From: Pocillopora verrucosa | Taxonomy: Eukaryota > Cnidaria > Anthozoa > Scleractinia > Pocilloporidae | DNA length: 64,000 bases | Assembly: GCF_036669915.1 (NCBI RefSeq) | Contig: NC_089323.1 | Location: 13,480,840 to 13,544,839, forward strand | Direction: 5' to 3' | Part shown: one piece after another, positions 45,602-56,889 of the stretch | How the letters are laid out: each line of letters starts with the position of its first letter | How positions within the stretch are numbered: position 1 is the first letter of the stretch | Notes under the pieces: model-generated | Databases searched by the model: none | What the model was told of the DNA's origin: nothing | The model's input: the letters and a program-made list of their open reading frames with translations, nothing else | Made by a program: the position numbers and the translations under genes

Positions 45602-46443
45602 TCATTTGTAGCATTGATTTCCAGAACTTAACGACGAATTTAAGTAGGCTAAAAGACCAGTTATACTCCATGCAAGCAACTGTGACGATAATGATCCACT
45701 CTCAGTTGAGAAAGTTATTACTATGTGATTTGGAAGATAACACACAATTAATACCACCTGCACCTGTTGTTCTTGTTGAACATGATCTTGTACTTGGACC
45801 CGACGACGAAGTGTGTGGGAAATCTTTGTATAAGATGCAAATGGAAGAGTTAAGCACATGGGTATACCTATTCGGCCATGCCAGACTGTTATACAGGGGT
45901 TTAGAAAATACAGTGATGCTGCAGCTGTAGCTGTGACCCAAATGGTGACTACAACGAAAGATGTGCGTTTCAAAGTTACAATCTGTCTGTATCTCATCCC
46001 TAAAATCAGTGCAAGAAGTCTGTCCAGGCTTATGACCGTTGTAAGACCATCAATGAACACCAGCCGTAATAGATGGAACTAGTTTAATGAAATATCACGT
46101 GATACAGTGTAGGCTCGCACCGTGTGCGGAGGGACGGATACTACAGCCGTCATCTTCGACAAAGATGCTGAGCACAAAAAATGGTTAACTACAGATGAAG
46201 CCAGTATGGTGAGTCGACAAAGATTGAAGCGTCTGAATACCAGGGATAGAAGAACAAAAACATCCTACGCATGGCAACTAAAATCAGAGTGTTCCCAAGA
46301 AATGCAGTAATAGATAGAAGGATATTCAAGACTGAGAAACCTTTTAAGTATTCGACTGTTCCATCTCCAAAACTTGGCGTCAAACATGACAAGTCTTCCA
46401 TTTCAGTCCATTTTTCTAAACCAGTGCAGTTTTTGGGCTTCAT
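45602..46443 (-). pseudogene. inverted rhodopsin-like GPCR pseudogene
   Basis: This is the only GPCR of the cluster on the minus strand. The start ATG is at 46443. An open N terminus and TM1 (ILLSITAFLGNTLILVAMRR) are followed by frameshifts that destroy TM2 and the first loop. From 46060 the frame is open again: TVISLDRLLALILGMRYRQIVTLKR, TM4 and TM5 (SYTKI). An in-frame gap of about 20 codons between QDHVQQ and TM6 has removed the third loop. NPxxY in TM7 is lost. It is clearly more diverged from alpha and beta than they are from each other. Confidence 0.85.
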
Positions 46444-47229
46444 TATCCTCAAGCAATTTTCGTAACATCGATATTTCCAATATGCAAAGCCAGCCGGTGT
46501 TAACAGGTATCCTTTGACGTTACAGCTTTCGAAAAGAAAGACTTTGTAAGCTGGGTAAATACACTGTGACTCTCACATTAACGCCTCTTTCCACCGAGTT
46601 GAATAACTGGGTACCTGAGTAAATTGTTGGGGAACCCCAACAAAGTGCTAAGGGGTAACTAGCAATGGAGTACTGACAACGCACTACATCCACGAGGTGG
46701 AAATAAAACCCTAGTCACCCTCAGCTACACAACCTCAAAGAGGCTCCAGCAGTCATGGGTCACTTTGCCTCAGAAACTTAAAACCTTACCTTAACTGTAC
46801 AAATGTCTACATGGTGCTCTATCAATTTTTTACCCGTTGGCTCAAACCCATGTAGAAGTTCAACATTAACATTTCTAATTTAGTTTAACATGTACTTATC
46901 AGTAAGCCAGGAGACTGTTGGGAATTGGTGTTTTAAGAAGCTTTTGGGCGCGAAAAGCATTAGCCCACAACGAAGGTAACTAACAACATCCCTGAAATCC
47001 TTAACCACCATCAAGCAGCTTTCAACAGAAGATATCCATTGAAAAACACAAAACTAGAAAGGGAATGGGAGCATATTAAGGCTTGCTACAATTGTGCACC
47101 AGGCAATGCACTTGAAATAATTTGATAATTTTGCACTTGAAATAATTTCACATGAAAGAGAGGAGTTTCAAACTCCTCTTTATGAATTAAAGAGAATGTC
47201 TATAAACACTACCCCTATACGCAGAATGG
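46444..47229. other. no gene supported
   Basis: Nothing recognised apart from a possible short-repeat tail near 46615-46790 (GTGGAAATAAAACCC context). Confidence 0.35.
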
Positions 47230-47590
47230 CTAATGCAATTTCACCCAGATTTCAGAATCGTATTTCCTCTCAAACTCTATTAATAACTCATTATACCTTT
47301 CAAGTCTCATTATCATTCTAATCAAATATGCTAGTGCTTCATCATTCTCATTTATTAGCGCCACTTCAACCGGTAAAATCCCTGGTTTTTTCTTCGGTGC
47401 TATTGTCTTAACAGTTAGCAGCCCAGGATATTTCTTCACAAGTGTTTTGGCGACTTGCAGGAATCCTAGTTCTGCAGAATAGTGAAGCAAACAGTCTATC
47501 TTGTTTTGTCATTCTCATCTCTAAACATCTGATACCTTTTGTCTAAGTTCAGCTCGCTTTCTAACAAAATTTTCACGAGTCTATTTATGT
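47230..47590 (-). pseudogene. ankyrin exon of a TRP-like channel, pseudogene
   Basis: The minus strand matches exon 3 of the intact channel gene: NRLVKILLESELNLDKRYQMFRD, then a TAG and a shift, then LLHYSAELGFLQVAKTLVKKYPG and LPVEVALINENDEALAYLIR. The break lies at the TGKT position before LLHY. Past the equivalent of the exon-3 donor the frame stays open for another ~23 codons, so the source gene may have had a different exon border. No other channel exons were found near it. Confidence 0.83.
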
Positions 47591-47599
47591 GCAAAACAA

Positions 47600-48645
47600 T
47601 AAGGATGAAGAGTATGAAAGTAATGATTAACTGAGACAGAGAGAGAGGGTTGGGTAGCGTGATATTTGAACCCGTCGTGGTACCTTTTAAAGAATTTTTT
47701 TTGGATGTAAAACGCAGACAGCAAGTTTGAGGAGGTCGTCAAATATCAAATGATTGCTAAGTTGCATAATTAAATGATCAATACAATTTCTAAATAATTT
47801 TAAAAACCGTATGAAAATCAACAACTTGAAGATCATAGCGCTGTTTGTTAAACAATAAAAATAGAACTATATTTAATCTGAAATATTGTAAGGATTTCCT
47901 TATATTGGTTATGGGAAAAAGGAATGGAAATATTATATTACTTTAAGCCATTCAATACAAAAAATAATAATAACCAGGTTGATTATTTCTTATTCCTTTT
48001 GGCGGTCTCATCTAAGTACAATTTCTTTAACCTTTTTCTTATTGTGGTTGTGAATTCGGCATGGAAGCAGATGTTCCGTTTCTACGGTAATTAGAACTTG
48101 TTTTAGTATTTTGTGATAAGCTATACTTTTAATTATGTCAATTTTCTAGTTAAGAAAGAGAGTAAACCTCTCTGGTAAAAGTTAGCCTCGTACAGGAATT
48201 CCTGGGAATTCCTGCTTTTTATACTTTGGATTATTCTCAGACTCGTTTTTTGGAACATATTCTATGTCAAATTCATGATCAAGGAATATTTCTTAAATTT
48301 TTAATGTAACACGTTTAACACCTCTTTCTTTAGGGTGATTCTGAGTGTAAACAGCTTGTGCCTTTCTATCTTTCGCTCTGACATGGGTTGTTCAAATCTG
48401 GATTAAGATAACCCAGGGTTAGCATAGAATTTGATTTCAGGTCTGAAAGCTTTAAAAGAAAATTCAGTTCAAATCTTTTTACTTGCAATTTGATCATTGG
48501 ATGTTCTAAAAAGAATAGGGAAAATTTTCTCTAAAAGGCTTTGGAAAAAAGAAATATAGAAAACTGCATTAAAATTTAACCCTGGGCTAGCACTAATCGG
48601 CCTTTAAACAACTAGGCCCTGAATTCTAAATTAGATAATACCACG
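47600..48645. other. no gene supported
   Basis: AT-rich sequence without a recognisable exon or repeat family. Its right end is the sharp left border of duplication unit 5. Confidence 0.4.
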
Positions 48646-48978
48646 TAGTATTGGAACTATTCTACAACCTTTTAAGTCATAATTATAGAGAAAATATCGT
48701 AGAAACTACTTGTTGTTGATCAGGTGTTTCCTCTCTCAGGTGATAATACATGCAACGGATGCTCACGAAAACAAAATTGACTGTGACACAACAGCCGGTT
48801 CTTTTGCCGTTTTAGTTCGTACACGCTATCGAAAAGGTGGTTATGCTGACATACACAGGGAACTACGTTTTGCGTATTAACAGCCTGGCGAGTGCTGTTA
48901 AGATAAGATTTTTTTCGTTGCTGTGGTAGATGATCTGTTGGGAAAAGGAAATGACTGCTTCAGATTAGCGGCCAGAAG

Positions 48979-49920
48979 ATGACCACAACTCAATTAACAG
49001 AGGGTGGAAAACAAACCAAAACCATTCAAGAACTAGCCTGTTCCCGGTCTATAGCAAGTGCAGTACAACCGTATGCATATTATTTCTCGACAATCCACAT
49101 TCTACTTTCCCTAACAGCAATTCTTGGCAATTCTCTCATCCTTGTTGCTCTTTACAAGGAATCCTCCCTTTATCCGCCGTCTAAAGTATTTTATCGTTGC
49201 CTTGCAACAACAGATCTGTTAGTTGGCTTCGTCGTTCATCCTTTGGCTGTCATCCATTTGATGTCTTTTATCCACGAAGACTGGGGTCGTTGTCGATGGA
49301 CATACCGCGCAACTTCCATATCAGGCTATGTGTTATGTTCAGTATCTCTGTTTACAATGACGGCCATAAGCGTGGACAGACTTCTCGCCATGATATTGAG
49401 GTTGATGAGATACAGTCAAATTGTAACTGTAAAGCGCATCCATGTTACTTTAATTACCTTTTGGATTGCATCTGGTGTCAATGCCTTATGCGAAAGCTTA
49501 AATTACCGCATATCATTTTGATACAGCTTTATATTCATAGCGTCTTGCTTGATGATCACATTCGCATCTTACTCAAAGATTTTTAGAGCTCTTCGTCTTC
49601 ATCACACTCAAATACAAGATCATGCTCAACAACACCCGAGCCAACCAAATGCACTGAACATCGCACGATACAGAAAGGCAGTGTACAATACACTGTGGGT
49701 GCAGTTAGCTTTATTCGTCTGTTATCTACCTTATTGCATACTGGTAATTTTGATCACTTTTAGTAAAATATCTCCAACACATTTAGCCGTCAGTGCAGCA
49801 CTAACGGAGGTTTTTATATCCTTTAACTCCAATTTGAACCCGTTCAACTACTGCTGGAAGATTAGCGAAATAAGACAAGCAGTAAAGCAGACACTGAGAC
49901 AAGCGTTATGTTGTTCTTAA
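48979..49920 (+). pseudogene. rhodopsin-like GPCR, alpha subtype, copy 5, one nonsense codon
   Basis: The frame is open over 313 codons except TGA at 49519-49521, where the siblings have TGG (Trp) at the start of TM5. A three-base insertion gives LRLMRYSQIV for LRLRYRQIV after TM3. NPFNYCW replaces NPFIYCW. Otherwise it is very close to copy 3, with ICL3, CYLP and the terminal Cys-Cys kept. The stop is at a different place from that of copy 3, so the two alpha copies were lost independently after they separated. Confidence 0.86.
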
Positions 49921-50020
49921 AGTGAATTTCTGTTCGGGTTAGACTGTATTGATGCATATAAAGCTATTTAGTGAAATAAGTGTAAATAGAGAGTGAACCA
50001 GTATATAATCGCATAGGGAG

Positions 50021-50026
50021 AATAAA
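50021..50026 (+). terminator. polyadenylation signal of alpha GPCR copy 5
   Basis: AATAAA at the position shared with the sibling genes. Confidence 0.55.
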
Positions 50027-50474
50027 GACTTCAAATGCTGATCACCCGCGCGGATTATTACTTTACTTAAAGGTAAACTACTGGTTGCTGTCGACATCAC
50101 TCAGTGCCTACATTTAAGTTGGCCGCCGAAGAAAATGCCTCTTCTACATTACACTATGAGGTTCGTAAAGCATCTTGAAAGGATTAAAAATCGCTTAAAT
50201 TTTCTGACCAGAAGCCTATAACCTTGAATATGAAATATTTCCGTTCTGACTAATGGCGTTTCAGAGCTTTAGGACTATTTTGCACCTTTCAGCATATCGA
50301 GTCAGAATAAATGTTGGTGAAATTGCTTTCTGAGGAAGATGTGTTTCTTCCCAAGTGATTAAAAATTCAAGGTATACTTAAAGGAAAAATTGACACCTTC
50401 TTTGACGTAACTGATACAAGTTCGCGCATTTTAAAACATTAAGTGCTACTGAGAATATCGATTTTATTTAAATA

Positions 50475-50735
50475 ATGGCGGAGCTCGCAGAGCGTAGCCC
50501 CATAATTATACAAAATGGTAGTAGTGACCCATCAACCCGAAAAAATTTGGACTTACGACCGTACGACCGACCGCACAAGGTGCTACTTTTAACATGCGTG
50601 GTGAAATTTATCGCGGGCACGCCAACGTTACGGCTTTGTCCAGTAGTCCAGTGGTCAGTGCACTAGGCTCCGAGTCGGACGACCCGGGTTCTAGTCCTAA
50701 CCGGGGCAAGGCGTTGTGCCCTTGAGACGCGCGGG
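50475..50735 (+). mobile_element. tRNA-related SINE fragment, unit 5
   Basis: Same element and position as 26487-26735 in unit 3, with a short extra stretch near 50620. Confidence 0.6.
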
Positions 50736-50860
50736 AATTATTGATTAAGTGGTTAAGTAACCTTTACTAGGCAGGGACTGTTGGGACGAAATATTTCTTG
50801 AGGCAATCATTGACAACCTGCAGAAAAAGGAAATAAGGGCTTATTACAGGCAGAATAATG

Positions 50861-51310
50861 GAGACAACAAATTTAACTGACAGGAGGTAGAATACAAACA
50901 AAATTGTCACTTAAACCAATGTTTCCCCTTTTTTTGGAAGTGGAGTGCAAAGACACGCATACTGCGTTATCCTTCAGTACTCAGGGTACTCTTTAAGAAG
51001 ACTGGAGCCTTTATCGATACACGTACGTTGCGAGCTTTATAACAAGCTATGAATTATGCTAAGTGTCTTGAATTTGTGGATGTTGAGTACCATAAGCGTA
51101 GACAGTTGTCTCGCTTTTTTTGCAGGGCTGAGATACAGACAAATTGCAACTTTAATAAAGAGCATACATACTATTAAGGCCACTATTTGTATCGTATCGC
51201 GTATCGCCCGGCTGTGCTGTAGTTTAGATTACCTTTCACTCTTCTGGTATGGCCTTATAATTATAACATCTCGCTTAAAAATATTTGTGAATCCTTCACA
51301 AATTCTGTGA
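50861..51310 (+). pseudogene. GPCR pseudogene, gamma subtype, unit 5
   Basis: Near twin of the unit 3 copy: starts ATGGAGACAACAAATTTAAC and keeps STISVDSCLAFFAGLRYRQIATL. It lacks TM4-TM7. Confidence 0.78.
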
Positions 51311-51557
51311 TCTTCTACGGAACAATGAAATATGTCTACTTATGAAAAAAAAAAATTAATAATCGTCTAACTAATTCTAACGCATTACTTTTTTACGCTG
51401 AAAGATCAGGTGTTAGAGCGATTAAAGCAAAGAGAGTTTTGGAGAAAAAACCTCACTGCATTAAACGTCTTCCTAAACTTGCATGAAGAGATACAGAAAC
51501 CACTGAAAAGAAATTCCAACGGCCAATCCTAGTTAACTGGTCCACTTTGTAGCATAC

Positions 51558-51713
51558 CAGAAAAGGAAATCTTTCCATGCGAGTAAGCTGTACTCCAGAC
51601 GGACGATTTTCTTGTCCTGCATGTAGGTCGTGCTCAACTGTGCGATGAGTATGTTCAGAAGAATCACAATCACAGTTCCCATATACGTCATCATCAGCAG
51701 AATTGACAGCCAG
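51558..51713 (-). pseudogene. TRP-like channel exon-11 remnant, unit 5
   Basis: Acceptor and donor are kept. The frame reads WLSILLMMTYMGTVIVILLN, then ILIAQLSTTYMQDKK, with no stop until the 19-base deletion (YDVDRI lost) shared with unit 3. It is the least damaged of the three single-exon remnants. Confidence 0.87.
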
Positions 51714-52979
51714 CTGCAAAACATTAACACGATGTAGGTCTGTGCAGTTACATTTTTCACGTAACACGAGTGCAAGGTTGAGACACTGGTGCTTATTTAC
51801 ACCAAACTGCACTGGAAATCATTTTATTACCTATATCTATTTGTGTTCGTCATTTTATCGCTTTTATCTTACATAACGAACCTTGATTGTATCTAGTGTA
51901 CATTGTAAAATATGTACTTTTTACCGTAAATTTGTAATGCGCATGTTGGCATATTCATATTCGCAATGTAAGCTGATTAAATATTCAAGGTATGCCTATG
52001 CAAGTAGGCTTTGGTGGTGATAAGTGTATGGGGTCAAATGCATTTTGTTTTGACCATCCTGAGTTTCAAAGTTTGCTCATGCACAGAGGGGGTTGGGAAG
52101 GGGAGGGGGTACAAATGCACACTCTCAGGTGACCTCAACATATAAGTGCCGTCAGCCAGGGTATGGCTCTCGGAATCTTGGATCTTAACTAAGGTACACA
52201 ATTTGACTAATTCGTGCTTTGAATACAGAATCTCTCTGGACTTATGCAGCCAAGAAATGATTTCATACAAGCTAGAAATCAAGATGAGACGCAAATCCCC
52301 AGTCCCTTTTCCAGAGTAAAGATCAAAATAATTGAGGCTCAAAAAAAGATCGAGGAATGCTTTTGTTTTGCTTCACTTCTTTTTCTGTAAAACCTTCGCC
52401 GATCTCTCAAGCAGTCAAAATCAAAATTGAAACAAATCGCGATTTGGTCCAATGTAGTTTCATGCGCCTTACACAGTTTGCTAGTTTTTTCTATGGCTTC
52501 TCATTGGCTCCTTGTGATATTTTCCTTTCCTCTGATTGGCTCTTATGATCAATTTGAATTTGGAGCTCGCGAAGTGCATTAGCAAGCTCGACCTCTTCTT
52601 GTCAGTGAAATAAAAAACGTTATCCGCGTATCAGCTAAAATACAAAGTTAATTTTTTTTTTTTCATTAGTCTTCTCCAACAACTTTATGAAGAGGAACAT
52701 ATTGTAAAATTCACAATTCCTAACTTGTGAGAAAACTGTTTACAGCGAATCACCTGACATAAGATGAAAGGGTATTAAAAAACAAAATAACCTTTTCATT
52801 ATTCAAAATGAGAGTAAACAGAGTTTCGCATCCTTTTGTCAAAGAGTAAAACCACTGATGTCTTTATGTTTGAGTTGTAAATTAACTCCTAACCCTAATT
52901 CGCATTTAAGTCACATTACACCGACTAAGATTAAGAGCTGTCCGTGGTCTACGTTTTTGTTCTCTAGTAAGTAGGCCGT

Positions 52980-53865
52980 CATTAGCATAAATCATTTCCA
53001 AAAAAAGATGGAAAGAAAATTCTCTGTGAGTCTAGCCGTGAGTCTAGAGATTTAATAATTCGGTGTTCAGCCATTTAAATAAGTGTCAGTCTTAAGGGCT
53101 TTGGGTGGGTTTCAATAAAATATATTGAAACTATTCTGCAACCCTTTAGTCATAAATTTAGATTAAATGTCGTAAAAACTGCTTACTGCTGAACAGATGT
53201 TTCATCTCTTAGGTGATAATAAGTGCAACGAAAGCCCTCAAAAACAAAATCGATTGTGACACAACAGGCGGTTCTTTAGCTCGTTTTTTGTTCATGAACA
53301 CTGTCGAAAAGGTGGTTTTTGCTGACATGCACAGGAAAAGTGAGTTTTACGTGTTAACGACCGGGCGAGTGTTGTTAAGTTAAGATATTTCTCGTTGCAA
53401 AAGTAGATGATCTGCGGGGAAAATTTTCCGGCCGTGAGTCTAGAGATTTAATTTATACAGTGTTCAGTAACGCACCCTTTAGCCATTTAAATTACTTGTC
53501 AGTCTTAATGGCTTTGGGTGGGTTTCAATAAAATGTATTGGAACTATTCTGCAACTTTTTAAGGCAGAAAATTAAGAACAAATATTGTAAAAATTTCTTA
53601 CTGTTGGACAGATGTTTCTTCCCTTTTGTGATAATAAATGCAACGGAGGCCCAAGAAAACAAAATTGATTGTGACACAACACGCGGTTCTTTTGTTCATT
53701 GTTAGTTTGTAAACGCTATCGAAAAGATGGTTATGCTGACACACACACAGGGGAAATAAGTTTTAAATATTAACGGCCGGGCGAGCGCTGTTAAGTTAAT
53801 ATATTTCTCGTTGCTATAGTAGATGATCTATTGGGAAAAAGATAGGACTGCTTCAGATTAGCGGC
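52980..53865 (+). repeat. tandemly doubled GPCR 5' flank (beta copy 6)
   Basis: Two copies of the conserved flank (about 52980-53410 and 53411-53865), as in beta copies 2 and 4. Confidence 0.72.
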
Positions 53866-53871
53866 GAGAAT

Positions 53872-54804
53872 ATGGTAACAACTCAGAATTTTACAGAAGA
53901 CGGAACACAAACCAAAACCATGGAATGTTCCCGGTCTGTGGCGAGTGCAATACAACCGTATGCATATTATTTCTCGTCAATCCACATTCTGCTTTCCCTA
54001 ACAGCATTTCTTGGCAATTCTCTTATCCTTGTTGCCCTTCACAAGGAATCCTCCCTTCATCCGCCGTCCAAAGTCCTTTATCGTTGCCTGGCAACAACAG
54101 ATCTTTTAGTTGGCCTCGTCGCTCATCCTTCGGCTGCCATCCATTTCATGTCTTATATTCACGAAGACTGGGGCCGTTGTCGATGGACGTACCACGCAGT
54201 TCTCATATCAGGCTATGCGTTATGTTCAGTATCTTTGTTGACGATGACGACCATAAGCGTGGACAGACTTCTCGCCCTGGTGTTGGGGTTGAGATACAGA
54301 CAAATTGTAACTGTAAAGCGCATCCATGTCATTTCAACTACCTTTTGGATTGCAACCGGTGTCGTTGCTTTGGGCCAAAGCTTAAATTACCACATAATAT
54401 TTTGGTACGGTCTTTTAGTGACAGTGTCTTGCTTGATGATCTCATTCGCATCTTACACAAAGATTTTTAGAGCTCTTAGTCATCATCGCACTCAAATACA
54501 AGATCATGCTCAGCAAACTCCGAGCCAACCAAACGCACTGAACATCGCACTTTACAGAAAAGTAGTGTTCAGTACACTATGGGTGCAGTTAGCTTTACTC
54601 GTCTGTTATCTACCTTTTTGCATTGTGATAGTTTTGAACACTTTTGGTAAAATATCTGCAACACATTTAGACGTCATCGGGACACTAACGGGTGTTTTAG
54701 TCTCCTTTAATTCAACTTTGAACCCGTTCCTTTACTGCTGGAAGATTAGCGAAGTAAGACAAGCAGTAAAGCTGACACTGAGACAAGCACTATGTTGTTT
54801 GTAA
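53872..54804 (+). CDS. rhodopsin-like GPCR, beta subtype, copy 6
   Basis: This is an intact intronless 310-residue receptor with the N-terminal sequon NFT at 6-8. Markers: GNSLILVAL, TTDLLVGLVAHP (Ala where the siblings have Val or Ile), GRCRW before TM3, SVDRLLALVLGLRYRQIVTVKR, SYTKIF, CYLPFCI, NPFLYCW and a C-terminal Cys-Cys. It is closest to copy 4: both have GVxALxQSLNY in TM4 and the same ATHLxVIGT third extracellular loop. This fits a shared unit 4/unit 6 origin. Ligand and coupling are unknown. Confidence 0.92.
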   Translation: MVTTQNFTEDGTQTKTMECSRSVASAIQPYAYYFSSIHILLSLTAFLGNSLILVALHKESSLHPPSKVLYRCLATTDLLVGLVAHPSAAIHFMSYIHEDWGRCRWTYHAVLISGYALCSVSLLTMTTISVDRLLALVLGLRYRQIVTVKRIHVISTTFWIATGVVALGQSLNYHIIFWYGLLVTVSCLMISFASYTKIFRALSHHRTQIQDHAQQTPSQPNALNIALYRKVVFSTLWVQLALLVCYLPFCIVIVLNTFGKISATHLDVIGTLTGVLVSFNSTLNPFLYCWKISEVRQAVKLTLRQALCCL

Positions 54805-54900
54805 GGCGAGTTTCTGTTCCGGTCAGACTTGATCCTTATAAAGCTAGGAACTGAATTTAATATAAGTAGAGAGTGAACCAGTATATCATCGGATAAGGAG

Positions 54901-54906
54901 AATAAA
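54901..54906 (+). terminator. polyadenylation signal of beta GPCR copy 6
   Basis: AATAAA about 100 bases after the stop codon. Confidence 0.6.
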
Positions 54907-56433
54907 GACTTCAAACGCTTTTGCACTGGTATCACTGTATGGTGAGTGAAGACAACATTGCTGATTTCCTCACAAGTGATGAAAACTCGATAGATAGAAC
55001 CATATCATTGGAATCGTAACAATTGGAGTTTTCCTTATCATGAGTTCAAAATATGAAATCACCAATGTCCCATATTTGAATGTCCTACATTTGAATGAAC
55101 TGGCTTTTTAAACCAATTCGCACCTAAATTAATTTTTACAAAGTGAAAATAAACACATAACTTTTAATGAAATAGGTCGCTTTTCTACAATTGCTAAAAA
55201 TGCAGATCACCCGCGCGGATTATTGCTTTACTTAAAGGTAAATTGCTGGTTGCTGTCCACATCACTCAGTGCCTATATTTAAGTTGGCCGCCGAAGAAAA
55301 TGCCTCTTCTACATTACACTATGAGGTTCGTGAGGCACCCTGAAGGGATTAAAAATCTTTTAAGAGCGACGGTCAGGAAATATCGACCATTGAGTGGCAA
55401 GAGTTGAAAAATGAATTTCGCTTATTTTCTGACTATAAAAAGCTACTAAGAATAGAAGAAATTTAATGTATTTATTTTTCTTCCGGAGCGCTTTAATTCT
55501 GAGAAAACTGAGAAAACGAATTTGACCCGCGACGATCCCGAAAGGTCCCGCAAGCAAGTGTGAAATTAATATTTTAGACTGACTTTTGGTCTTCAAGGAA
55601 AAACGATTCAAAGGATCATGACACCGAATTTTGATAGAGTGAGTGCCTTACTTTCCCAGAAACTATATGACTTTATTGTTGTTCATAAATAGCAAACAAC
55701 GTGCAGGAAAGTGCTGTATTTTCAAACGTGAAAAATCCTGCAAATACCTCCTTAATTCAAATGTTTTTTTCACTATGTGGTATAATTCAGATTTTCCTTT
55801 TAACTATGTCATTAGAGGGATTTAAGGTTGTCCTTGATAATATGTTAGAATCAGCACGGGTTTTCTTTACAGCGCCTCACGCGAAGGTTTTGAAATGACA
55901 GTAATTCATTCAAATTTTTTTACAACGACTGAGTAAACAATTCTTGTTGCGTGACCGTAATGTCAAGCGGAGTTTTTACACAGCAGGCCGGAATATACAC
56001 GAAAGCGTACTGAAAACGATTCTAGTGTGAGCTTTTCGTCCTTTTTTATTGAAAGAAAGGTAATCGGCCGAAGAGAGGTTATTTTTTATCATTGTTAAGG
56101 TGAAAGTTTTCCTTTTCAGTGTAAGATGTTTTCCCTGATAAATATCAGGATGTAATTTTATTAGCTCTCGGCTAACCTGTTTAACTTTTATACTTGTTTT
56201 TTCGCTTTCAGAAGAATCGGAACAGAAAGACAAAAATCATAGATGCTTTTTAAATTGATATTTTCTTCAATTGTGAGGATTTATTTTTATTATTTGTTGA
56301 AGAAATGACCGAGTTGGCTAAAGCTCGAAGCAGTTTACTAGCCGTAGTAAATTGAATTAGTCAATTAAATGCAAAGAGGAAAAATTTAATTAGCGAAGTT
56401 GGAGTGAATTTGTTTTGCCAGTTTTGTGTCATC

Positions 56434-56850
56434 ATGGACGTTAAGTGCTCTTTTAGCTCCTTACTCGGCGGTTCTTGCTCTTATTACCCCAGAGATAGGA
56501 GCAGATCAACTGAAGTTATTCCATTTCTGAACTGCAAAAGAGACATCGCGGGTCATAAGTCTTCCATGTCAATAACTGACGTAGAAACCGAAATCGAACT
56601 TATTTTGGGAAGAGTATCTACATCTTTTTCTTCGGAGTTAGACCTTTCGGAATTAACGATTTGTCCCCGGCACCGCTCATCCCTTGGTATTGGGTGGCGT
56701 CGAGGATCGAATCTGTGCCGAGTTCCTCCGCCAATCTCGAAGCACGGCGGACAAGCCCGAAAAAACGCAAAGGCAGAAAGAGGACTTGGCAAAAGTGCTT
56801 GTTATTACTTGGATACCTGTGGTAGCCCAGTCATAAAATGCCTTTGTTTT
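56434..56850 (+). pseudogene. first exon of transposon-borne protein (Cys/His motif)
   Basis: Open frame from ATG at 56434. The central part is rich in Ser/Asp (VETEIELILGRVSTSFSSE). It then reads DLSELTICPRHRSSLGIGWR and NLCRVP, a possible zinc-binding Cys-x3-His...Cys group, and ERGLGKSACYY. I recall such ICPxHR-LG-W modules as the N-terminal part of long, poorly described proteins common in corals and other invertebrates. A run of more than 20 T's at about 56860-56882 follows directly. Whether a proper donor site exists is unclear. It probably belongs to the same broken gene as 59912-60904. Confidence 0.5.
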
Positions 56851-56859
56851 TTTGTCGTT

Positions 56860-56883
56860 TTTTTTTTTTTTTTTTTTTTTTTT
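56860..56883 (+). repeat. poly-T run
   Basis: An uninterrupted run of T's after a TTTTTTTGTCG lead. It could be the reverse of a retroposon tail or simple slippage. Confidence 0.8.
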
Positions 56884-56889
56884 TCCCTC

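Larger units (their letters stand above)
48650..51830 (+). repeat. segmental duplication unit 5 (alpha GPCR, gamma remnant, channel exon)
   Basis: Begins abruptly at ATTGGAACTATTCTACAACC, which corresponds to 24658 in unit 3, and follows unit 3 closely from there on, SINE and 19-base exon-11 deletion included. The upstream half of the unit is missing. Confidence 0.82.
51831..55358 (+). repeat. segmental duplication unit 6 (beta GPCR)
   Basis: Follows unit 4 without its 1.24-kb insertion and ends at AGGGATTAAAAATC, where the TTAA-flanked element begins. The gamma remnant expected next is absent, apart from the ~150-bp flank after GCAGATCACCCGCGCGG. Confidence 0.78.
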
